Shown here: one piece after another, positions 55,761 through 64,000 of the stretch
How the letters are laid out: every line of letters starts with the position of its first letter
How positions within the stretch are numbered: the first letter of the stretch is position 1
Assembly (NCBI RefSeq): GCF_016918015.1
Contig: NZ_JAERMK010000001.1
Coordinates: forward strand, 232,225 to 296,224
Source: Glycomyces sp. YM15
GTDB taxonomy: Bacteria; Actinomycetota; Actinomycetes; Mycobacteriales; Micromonosporaceae
DNA length: 64,000 nucleotides
Direction: 5' to 3'
Program-made: the position numbers and the translations under genes
Notes under the pieces: generated by a model
Told to the model about the DNA's origin: nothing
Database searches by the model: none
Seen by the model: only the letters and a program-made list of their open reading frames with translations

Positions 55761-56240
55761 ATGATCGTTCGCTACCAGCACCCTTACGCGGCGTTCCGGC
55801 AGTTCGACCGCGAATTCGAGCGGCTCGTCCGAGCCGGTTTCGGCCGGGGCTCGACCCAGTATTCGCTGCGCGCCGACGTCTACACCGAAGGCGAGGACCT
55901 CGTGGTCACCGCCGCCGTCCCGGGCGTGAGCCCTGAGGACGTCACCGTCGAGCTCGAAGGCCGACGCCTCTCGATCACGGCTGAGCGCCGCCAGCGCGAA
56001 GCCGCCGAGGGCGACCGCTACCTCGTTCGCGGACTCGCCGGGGGTTCGTTCCGCCGCGAGTTCCAGCTCCGCGAGGGCATCACCGCCGACCAGCTCAGTG
56101 CGGAGGTCGCCGACGGCATCCTGACGATTCGCATCTCGGGCGCCGTCAAGCCGGCCCCGCAGGCCCAGCGCATCCCGATCAAGGGCGTCGAGCCCAAGGC
56201 CGAGATCGAGGGCGAGGCGACGTCCGAGGACGCCGAGTAA
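55761..56240 (+). CDS. Hsp20 / small heat shock protein
   Basis: A 159-residue alpha-crystallin-type chaperone. N-terminus FRQFDREFERLVRAGF, crystallin domain from about 34 to 126 (LRADVYTEGEDLVVTAAVPGVSPEDVTVELEGRRLSITAERRQ, then GSFRREFQLREGITADQLSAEVADGILTIRI), and the IPI tail motif (QRIPIKG). GAAGGAGA lies before ATG. The CIRCE element upstream shows HrcA repression and heat induction. It prevents aggregation of unfolded proteins. Confidence 0.96.
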   Translation: MIVRYQHPYAAFRQFDREFERLVRAGFGRGSTQYSLRADVYTEGEDLVVTAAVPGVSPEDVTVELEGRRLSITAERRQREAAEGDRYLVRGLAGGSFRREFQLREGITADQLSAEVADGILTIRISGAVKPAPQAQRIPIKGVEPKAEIEGEATSEDAE

Positions 56241-56256
56241 GCACGCGCCGAAGCCG

Positions 56257-56283
56257 ACGGCCCCGGGGTCTCCCCGGGGCCGT
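56257..56283 (+). terminator. Hairpin after the Hsp20 gene
   Basis: Perfect 12-bp stem ACGGCCCCGGGG (56257-56268) / CCCCGGGGCCGT (56272-56283), TCT loop, 17 bases after the stop. Confidence 0.85.
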
Positions 56284-56456
56284 TCGCGCGTCCCCTGAAG
56301 ATCTCAGCGGTGCGCCGCGCCGTCGGTCTCGGCCGTTTCGCGCGGGTCGGCGGTGAACCGCTCGATCGCCGCAGCGCGTTCGTCGCCGCCTCGTACGCGG
56401 TTTCGCCGGACGTCCTCCAATTGAGAGGAGACACTAACGGCGAGGAGATCGGTGCG

Positions 56457-59177
<2,721 letters not shown>

Positions 59178-59194
59178 TCGGTATCGACGGTGAC

Positions 59195-59230
59195 GCCCAC
59201 CGGCGGGCCGGAGCGGGCCCGCCGGTGGGC
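59195..59230 (+). terminator. Terminator after ppdK
   Basis: Perfect 15-bp stem GCCCACCGGCGGGCC (59195-59209) / GGCCCGCCGGTGGGC (59216-59230), 17 bases after the ppdK stop. Confidence 0.88.
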
Positions 59231-59269
59231 GGCCGGGCCGGCCGCCGCACCTCGGTGACCGCACAGGGA

Positions 59270-59297
59270 AAGGGACGGACCTGCCGGTCCGCCCCTT
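59270..59297 (-). terminator. Terminator after the first universal stress gene
   Basis: AAGGGACGGACC (59270-59281) with GGTCCGCCCCTT (59286-59297), one A-C mismatch, ten bases beyond the minus-strand stop. Confidence 0.7.
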
Positions 59298-59307
59298 CGA
59301 CGTGCGT

Positions 59308-59745
59308 TTACTCCGCGGCCCTGATCACCACGACGGGGCAGGCGGCATGCGTGACGCAGTGCAGGCTGACCGAGCCGAGAAGGGTCCCGGCCAGGCCGCC
59401 TCGGCCCCGGCTGCCGACCACCAGCAGGTCGGCCTCCTTCGAGCGCTCGACCAGCGCCTTGGGCGGGTATCCCATCTCGGCCACGGGAACGACCACCGGG
59501 GCGGTCCGGTCGCCGAGGACCTCGGCGACCGATCCCTTCAGGGCCCGCTCGGCCGTCTCCGCGAAGCGCTCACCGGGGACGACCTCCACCGGTGTCCCGT
59601 AGGTGGTCGGGATCTGCCAGGCGTGGAGCGCTTCGACCTCGGCCCCGGTGCGCTCGGCGTACGCGATCGCCCACCGCAGTGCCTCCAGCGAAGCGGGCGA
59701 GCCGTCGATGCCGACCACGACCCGTTCGCTCTTGTTCTCCACCAT
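59308..59745 (-). CDS. Universal stress protein (UspA family), copy 1
   Basis: A 145-residue single Usp domain. VVVGIDGSPASLEALRWAIAYAERTGAEVEALHAW opens it; the ATP-binding pattern GxxGxxG-9-G(S/T) is present as VVGSRGRGGLAGTLLGSVS. AAGGAG precedes ATG. Divergent from the P-type ATPase gene with a DosR-type box between; in mycobacteria the same gene pair (USP plus ctpF-like ATPase) belongs to the dormancy regulon. Confidence 0.95.
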   Translation of the reverse strand: MVENKSERVVVGIDGSPASLEALRWAIAYAERTGAEVEALHAWQIPTTYGTPVEVVPGERFAETAERALKGSVAEVLGDRTAPVVVPVAEMGYPPKALVERSKEADLLVVGSRGRGGLAGTLLGSVSLHCVTHAACPVVVIRAAE

Positions 59746-59803
59746 CGTTGTCTCCTTACTCGCTCGTTGGATGCAATCTATGCGGGGCCTGAGGCTCCGG
59801 CGA

Positions 59804-59838
59804 GGGACGATCGCGATCCGGATCGGGACCATCGTCCC
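59804..59838. promoter_or_regulatory. DosR/DevR-type box pair between USP and P-type ATPase genes
   Basis: GGGAC-CATC-GTCCC (59825-59838) is a perfect palindrome fitting the DosR consensus core GGGAC-N4-GTCCC and is preceded by ATC as in the wider TTSGGGAC form. A degenerate second copy (GGGACGATCGCGAT, 59804-59817) lies 21 bases away, two helical turns. Distances: 80 bases to the USP start, 122 to the ATPase start. Confidence 0.65.
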
Positions 59839-59959
59839 TGATGAACCGCTTTCCAGTCGTTCAAGCTGACAACATGAGCGAATCGAGACGAACAGCGCGA
59901 GACGGGTCGCGACGGCGCCCGGAGATCGGAACCGCCCCGGACCGCATTCGGGATCTCCC

Positions 59960-62707
59960 GTGACGGCCGCGGTCGACACGAGCGTGTCGCGCGATTATCA
60001 CGAGCTGGAGGCCGAAGCGGCGCTGCGGCTGCTGGCGACCGACTCGGTGTCCGGCCTGTCCAGCGAGGCCGCGATGGCGATCCTCGCCAGGACCGGGCCG
60101 AACAGCCTGCCCGAGGCGGTGCGCGCCGGTGTCCTGGTGCGCCTCCTGCGGCAGGTCCACAATCCGCTGATCTACGTCCTGCTGGCCGCCGGGGCGGTCA
60201 CCGCCGTCCTCGGGGAGTACGTCGACTCGTCCGTGATCTTCGGGGTGGTGGTCGTCAACGCGGTCATCGGCTTCATCCAGGAGTCCAAGGCGGAGGCGGA
60301 ACTCGCGGGTCTGCGGTCGATGGTCCGCACGCAGGCCAGGGTCGTACGCGACGGGCGGGAGCGGAGCGTGCCCTCCGAGGTGCTGGTGCCCGGCGACCTC
60401 GTCAGGCTCGAGGCGGGCGACAAGATCCCCGCGGACCTGCGGCTGACGCACTCGATCGGGCTGCGGGTCGACGAGTCGGCGCTGACCGGCGAATCCGAAC
60501 CGGTGGAGAAGCAGGTGGACTCGCTGCCGGCGGCGCTTCCGGTGGCCGACCGGCGCAACATGGGCTACTCGGGCACGCTGGTCACCTCCGGATCCGGCAC
60601 CGGCGTGGTGTGCGCGACCGGCACCGCCACGCAATTGGGCGAGATCCACCGGCTCATCGGCGCCGCCCAGACCCTGGCGACGCCGCTCACGGCGAAGCTC
60701 GCCGGGTTCAGCCGCCTCCTGACCGTCGCCATTCTGGCCTTGGCCGCCGTCACCTTCACGATCGGGCTGCTGCGCGGCCATGACGCGGTCGCGACGTTCA
60801 CGGCCGCCGTCGCCCTCGCCGTGGGCGCGATCCCGGAAGGGCTCCCCGCCGCGGTGACGGTCACGCTGGCGATCGGCGTGGCCCGAATGGCGCGGCGGCG
60901 GGCGGTGATCCGGCGCCTGCCGACCGTCGAGACGCTCGGCAGCACCACGGTGATCTGCACCGACAAGACCGGCACGCTCACCGAGAACCAGATGACGGTG
61001 CAGGCGATCTGGACGCCCGGCGCGCGGTACGAGGTCAGCGGCTCCGGCTACGCGCCCGCGGGAGCGGTTCACGACGGCTCGGGCAGTGCGGTCGGCACCG
61101 AACACGACCGGGCACTGCACTGGACGCTGCTCGCCGGAGCGGTCTGCAGCGACGCGAACGTGACCGGGCACGAAGGCGAATGGAGCGTGATCGGCGACCC
61201 CACCGAAGGCGCGATGCTGGTGGCCGCCGCGAAGGCGGGACTCGATGCCGACGCGGCCCGTGCGGACCTGCCGCGCGTCGCCACGATCCCCTTCAGCTCG
61301 GAACGGCAGTTCATGGCCACCGCCCATCGCCGCGGCGACGGGCACCGGCTCGTACTCGTGAAAGGCGCCGTCGAGCGGCTGGTCGAACGCTGCGGCACGC
61401 AGATGGACGCGGACGGTGCGGTCCGGCCCCTCGACCACCTCGCCGTCACGGGCGCCGCGGCGGACCTGGCCGACCGCGGGCTCCGCGTGCTGGCGACCGC
61501 GGTGCGCCCGGCGACCGGTCCGGAAACCTCCGACTGGGGCGACCTCGACGAGGACGCACTCGACGGACTCGTCCTCACCGGGCTGCAGGCCATGCTCGAC
61601 CCGCCCCGCGAAGCGGCGGCGTCAGCGGTCGCGGCCTGCCGGTCGGCGGGCATCTCGGTGAAGATGATCACCGGCGACCACGCGGCTACCGCCGCCGCGA
61701 TCGCCCGGAAGGTCGGCCTGCTCGCCGACGGCGACGGGGCCGTCCTGACCGGCGCCGAACTCGCGGCGCTGCCCGACGACGCGGTCGTTCACGCGGTGCA
61801 GCGGACCGCGGTGTTCGCCCGTGTCGCTCCCGATCAGAAGCTGCGGCTCGTCGCCGCCCTGCAGGAGAGCGGGCACGTGGTCGCGATGACCGGCGACGGC
61901 GTCAACGACGCCCCCGCGCTCAGGCAGGCCGGCATCGGTGTCGCCATGGGCGCGAGCGGCACCGACGTCGCCAAGGAGGCGGCCGACATGGTCCTGACCG
62001 ACGATGACTTCGCGACCGTCGAAGCCGCCGTCGAGGAGGGCCGCGGCGTCTTCGACAACCTCACCAAGTTCATCACCTGGACGCTCCCGACGAACCTGGG
62101 CGAAGGACTCGTGATCCTGGCCGCGATCCTCTTCGGCGCGGCCCTGCCGATCCTGCCGAGCCAGATCCTGTGGATCAACATGACGACCGCGGTCGCCTTG
62201 GGCCTGATGCTCGCGTTCGAGCCGAAGGAACCGGGGATCATGACCCGGCCACCGCGGCGGCCGGGGCAACCGCTGCTCACCGGGGCGATCCTGTTCCGGA
62301 CCGCGCTGGTGTCGGTACTGCTCGTGGCCGGTTCGTGGTGGCTGTTCAACTGGGAGCTCGCGAACGGCGCGGGCATCGCCGAAGCGCGGACCGCGGCGGT
62401 GAACGTGTTCGTGACCGTCGAGGCCTTCTACCTGTTCAGCTGCCGGTCGCTGACACGTTCGGCGTGGCGGATCGGCCTGTTCTCCAACCGGTGGATCATC
62501 GTCGGGCTCGCCGTGCAGGCGGCCGCCCAGCTCGCCATCACCTACACGCCGGCGATGAACGCCGTGTTCGAGACCGCCCCGATCGGCCCCGACGTGTGGC
62601 TGCGCATCCTCCTGATCGCCGCGGTGACCAGTCTCGTAGTGGCCGTGGAGAAGCGGATCCAGAACCGCCGTACCGAGCGGCTCGGGGCATCGGTCCCGAC
62701 GACCTGA
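59960..62707 (+). CDS. P-type cation-transporting ATPase (Ca2+ / PMCA-like, CtpF-like)
   Basis: A 915-residue P2A-type pump. Cation_ATPase_N at 10-80 and membrane helices around 55-95. Actuator motif LTGESEPVEKQV (about 177-188), phosphorylated Asp335 in CTDKTGTLTENQM, KGAVERLVERC nucleotide site, MLDPPREAA, TGDGVNDAPALRQAGIGVAMGASGTDVAKEAADMVL hinge, and C-terminal helices ending about 895. M4 motif PEGLPAAVTVTL is Ca2+/Mn2+ type. GTG 59960. Probably Ca2+ or Mn2+ efflux, co-regulated with the divergent USP. Confidence 0.93.
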   Translation: MTAAVDTSVSRDYHELEAEAALRLLATDSVSGLSSEAAMAILARTGPNSLPEAVRAGVLVRLLRQVHNPLIYVLLAAGAVTAVLGEYVDSSVIFGVVVVNAVIGFIQESKAEAELAGLRSMVRTQARVVRDGRERSVPSEVLVPGDLVRLEAGDKIPADLRLTHSIGLRVDESALTGESEPVEKQVDSLPAALPVADRRNMGYSGTLVTSGSGTGVVCATGTATQLGEIHRLIGAAQTLATPLTAKLAGFSRLLTVAILALAAVTFTIGLLRGHDAVATFTAAVALAVGAIPEGLPAAVTVTLAIGVARMARRRAVIRRLPTVETLGSTTVICTDKTGTLTENQMTVQAIWTPGARYEVSGSGYAPAGAVHDGSGSAVGTEHDRALHWTLLAGAVCSDANVTGHEGEWSVIGDPTEGAMLVAAAKAGLDADAARADLPRVATIPFSSERQFMATAHRRGDGHRLVLVKGAVERLVERCGTQMDADGAVRPLDHLAVTGAAADLADRGLRVLATAVRPATGPETSDWGDLDEDALDGLVLTGLQAMLDPPREAAASAVAACRSAGISVKMITGDHAATAAAIARKVGLLADGDGAVLTGAELAALPDDAVVHAVQRTAVFARVAPDQKLRLVAALQESGHVVAMTGDGVNDAPALRQAGIGVAMGASGTDVAKEAADMVLTDDDFATVEAAVEEGRGVFDNLTKFITWTLPTNLGEGLVILAAILFGAALPILPSQILWINMTTAVALGLMLAFEPKEPGIMTRPPRRPGQPLLTGAILFRTALVSVLLVAGSWWLFNWELANGAGIAEARTAAVNVFVTVEAFYLFSCRSLTRSAWRIGLFSNRWIIVGLAVQAAAQLAITYTPAMNAVFETAPIGPDVWLRILLIAAVTSLVVAVEKRIQNRRTERLGASVPTT

Positions 62708-62713
62708 GACGAC

Positions 62714-62742
62714 GCCGGCGGGACGGAACCCGTCCCGCCGGC
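62714..62742 (+). terminator. Terminator after the P-type ATPase gene
   Basis: Perfect 13-bp stem GCCGGCGGGACGG (62714-62726) / CCGTCCCGCCGGC (62730-62742), 3-base loop, seven bases after the stop. Confidence 0.85.
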
Positions 62743-62780
62743 ATCGCGTCACCGGAGAAGGCGCGCTCCAGACGAAGAGC

Positions 62781-62806
62781 AACGGGGCGGCGCGTGCCGC
62801 CCCGTT
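62781..62806 (-). terminator. Terminator after the second universal stress gene
   Basis: Perfect 11-bp stem AACGGGGCGGC (62781-62791) / GCCGCCCCGTT (62796-62806), GCGT loop, beyond the minus-strand stop of the USP gene. Confidence 0.8.
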
Positions 62807-62818
62807 GCAGTCGCGGCC

Positions 62819-63253
62819 CTATGGCCGGATGATCACCACCGGACAGCGGGCGTGGGTGGCGCAGTACTGGCTCACGGAGCCGATGAGGGCCCCGACGAAT
62901 CCGCCGTGCCCGCGGGAGCCGACCACCAGCAAGTCGGCGTCCTCGGCAAGGTCGAGCAGGACCTTCCCCGGGTGCCCCTCGACGACGCGGCGCTCCAGTC
63001 GGACCCCCGGCCGCTCCGCCGCGGACTCGTCCGTGATCTTCTCGAGCTCCCGCCGCGCCTCATCGGCGAACTCCGCCGCGGGCAGCACCATCGCCGCGGT
63101 CCCGTAGTTGGCGGGGATATGCCAGGCCAGCACGGCCAGCACCGACGATCCCGACTCCTCGGCGTGCTCCATCGCCCATGCGAGCGCTTCCTTCGACGGC
63201 GCCGATCCGTCGACCCCGACGACGATCCGCTTCGCCTGCTTGCGTTCCGGCAT
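62819..63253 (-). CDS. Universal stress protein (UspA family), copy 2
   Basis: A 144-residue Usp domain closely like copy 1: VVGVDGSAPSKEALAWAMEHAEESGSSVLAVLAWHIPANYG, and ATP-site VVGSRGHGGFVGALIGSVSQYC. AGGAG lies six bases before ATG 63253. The two copies flank the P-type ATPase gene, both on the minus strand, so they likely share control. Confidence 0.95.
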   Translation of the reverse strand: MPERKQAKRIVVGVDGSAPSKEALAWAMEHAEESGSSVLAVLAWHIPANYGTAAMVLPAAEFADEARRELEKITDESAAERPGVRLERRVVEGHPGKVLLDLAEDADLLVVGSRGHGGFVGALIGSVSQYCATHARCPVVIIRP

Positions 63254-63391
63254 GGCCCGCTCCTTCCTCTCGAACCCCCAGCCTCGCCGCTCCGGGAGCA
63301 CGGGACCAGAGCCGAACGTCCTGGTTCCGCGGGCCCGCGGTCACCGCGCCGCCTGCGGTGCCCGGTGCCGGGGCCGACGGACGTTCGAGAC

Positions 63392-63405
63392 GGGACCTTC
63401 GACCC
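63392..63405. promoter_or_regulatory. Imperfect DosR-type box upstream of small membrane genes
   Basis: GGGAC-CTTC-GACCC differs from the palindromic core by one base (GACCC for GTCCC). It lies 50 bases before the gene at 63456 and 138 bases before the USP copy 2 start. Weak on its own, noted because of the better box at 59825. Confidence 0.35.
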
Positions 63406-63455
63406 TGCCCCGCCGCTTCGAGCGGGCGAAAGCTGGACGGAGGAGGCGAACCGCC

Positions 63456-63665
63456 ATGCAGATCGAACGCCCGACCGCCTACGTGGTCACCGTGTCGCTC
63501 GGCGCTTTGGCGCTGCTCTACGCGGGGATCTCCCCCACTCTGATCCTGATCGGCATGTTCCTGGCGGCCTGTCCGTTGCTGATCGCCGTCATCATGGGCG
63601 CCGTACGCGGCGATCACCGCAGACCGGGGGTACGACCCGAGCCGCCGGGCGACAATGAGCTTTGA
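63456..63665 (+). CDS. Small two-helix membrane protein
   Basis: A 69-residue protein with helices at about 7-26 and 28-50 (TLILIGMFLAACPLLIAVIMGAV) and a basic Arg/Pro-rich cytoplasmic tail. GGAGGAGG precedes ATG 63456. Not recognised. It lies 23 bases before a second small membrane gene, so the two are probably one operon. Confidence 0.65.
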   Translation: MQIERPTAYVVTVSLGALALLYAGISPTLILIGMFLAACPLLIAVIMGAVRGDHRRPGVRPEPPGDNEL

Positions 63666-63688
63666 GCAACCTGAGAGGAGTACCGGTC

Positions 63689-63853
63689 GTGACACTCATC
63701 TGGTTCATCGTCTGGTTCATCGCCAATCTCGTGGGCGGCAATGATCCACTGCTCTTCGACCCGGTCAACGCCTGGGCCGGCACGTTGATCCTGGCCGTCG
63801 CCCTCGACTTGTCCGCAGCGCACGCCGGCAACACCGCGAAGCGACGGCGGTGA
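63689..63853 (+). CDS. Small membrane protein
   Basis: A 54-residue protein, GTG start behind GAGAGGAG. Hydrophobic helix at 2-18 (LIWFIVWFIANLVGG) and a second at about 29-44 (AWAGTLILAVALDLS), basic end TAKRRR. No family recognised; second gene of the pair. Confidence 0.6.
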   Translation: MTLIWFIVWFIANLVGGNDPLLFDPVNAWAGTLILAVALDLSAAHAGNTAKRRR

Positions 63854-63909
63854 CGCGATTCCTCGGCCGCTCCGGCCGCGTCGTGTCCCTGAAATCAGTT
63901 CACCCGGCG

Positions 63910-64000
63910 CTACGTTCCGCAGACCTCGAGCGACGCCTGGTCGCCGGAGGCATCACTCGAGAGGTCGATGCCGTTCTTCATGGAGGCCCTTGCTCCACTT
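63910..64000 (-). CDS. Possible C-terminal end of a gene entering from the right edge
   Basis: An open minus-strand frame ends at a stop at 63912-63910 and continues to the window edge: the last residues read SMKNGIDLSSDASGDQASLEVCGT. Too short to identify. The composition (Ser/Asp/Gly, terminal Cys) would suit an exported protein, but coding status is uncertain. Confidence 0.35.
   Translation of the reverse strand, partial: SGARASMKNGIDLSSDASGDQASLEVCGT

Noticed and set aside
63302-63315. Further DosR-like box (GGGACCAGAGCCGA) before USP copy 2
   Set aside because: Only one half matches; the second half is too degenerate to count.

Overview
The window is chromosomal DNA of a high-GC, mycelial actinobacterium. 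The signs are strong GC3 bias, GTG/TTG starts, an SsgA-like sporulation/division protein, a PASTA-type Ser/Thr kinase, a RamB-type acetate regulator, type VII-secretion-like small proteins and cellulose/pectin-active secreted proteins. A Glycomyces/Micromonospora-like organism would fit, but I cannot fix the genus from sequence alone. Nothing points to a prophage, integrative element, insertion sequence or CRISPR array; one tRNA gene (Gly, anticodon GCC) is present.

Layout. 0-7.4 kb: VOC protein cut by the left edge, secreted CBM2 protein, GAP-type membrane protein, BNR-repeat protein, serine beta-lactamase-like lipoprotein, OmpR-type two-component pair. 7.4-9.4 kb: four-gene minus-strand operon resembling type VII secretion cargo. 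9.5-14.9 kb: panE-like reductase, Tat-exported 5'-nucleotidase, M20 amidohydrolase, Vgb-like lyase. 15-17.8 kb: gluconate uptake and phosphorylation (gntP, gntK) with a divergent FCD-type GntR. 18-24.9 kb: DUF218-like protein, glyoxylate shunt (aceB, aceA) with divergent ramB, a metallophosphoesterase. 25-30.2 kb: PL9-type pectate lyase, alpha/beta hydrolase, unknown secreted protein, thioesterase, VOC protein and AraC regulator. 30.4-36 kb: UvrA-like ATPase, fatty-acid desaturase, NarL-type two-component pair. 36-39.8 kb: SDR, O-methyltransferase, SsgA-like protein, a decayed multicopper oxidase. 39.9-44.5 kb: ackA, pta, citrate synthase. 44.7-51.4 kb: PASTA kinase, MFS exporter with TetR, tRNA-Gly, two tandem GNATs, ArsR operon. 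51.5-64 kb: phosphoketolase, DUF4188 protein, phosphotransferase, CIRCE-controlled Hsp20, pyruvate phosphate dikinase, two universal stress proteins around a Ca2+-type P-type ATPase, small membrane proteins.

How it fits together. Central carbon genes concern C2/C3 units: phosphoketolase yields acetyl phosphate, Pta/AckA interconvert it with acetyl-CoA and acetate, AceA/AceB assimilate acetyl-CoA, RamB-like protein probably controls this, and PPDK links pyruvate to PEP. The 55-63 kb genes (Hsp20, PPDK, USPs, cation ATPase) resemble the dormancy/hypoxia set of other actinobacteria, and a GGGAC-N4-GTCCC palindrome of DosR/DevR-box type lies between the divergent USP and ATPase genes.

The most interesting signal is a shared promoter architecture at three separate loci: an 18-bp motif (GATCAGGAATCGAGAAGC, one base varied), 19-20 bases, a TANNNT -10 box, exactly 7 bases, then ATG. 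It precedes two VOC genes and the UvrA-like ATPase gene. At one locus the motif lies inside the 3' end of an AraC-family regulator gene. This looks like a small regulon of leaderless transcripts. A second unexplained signal is a 28-bp dispersed palindromic repeat built from alternating TGTCA/TGACA half-sites.
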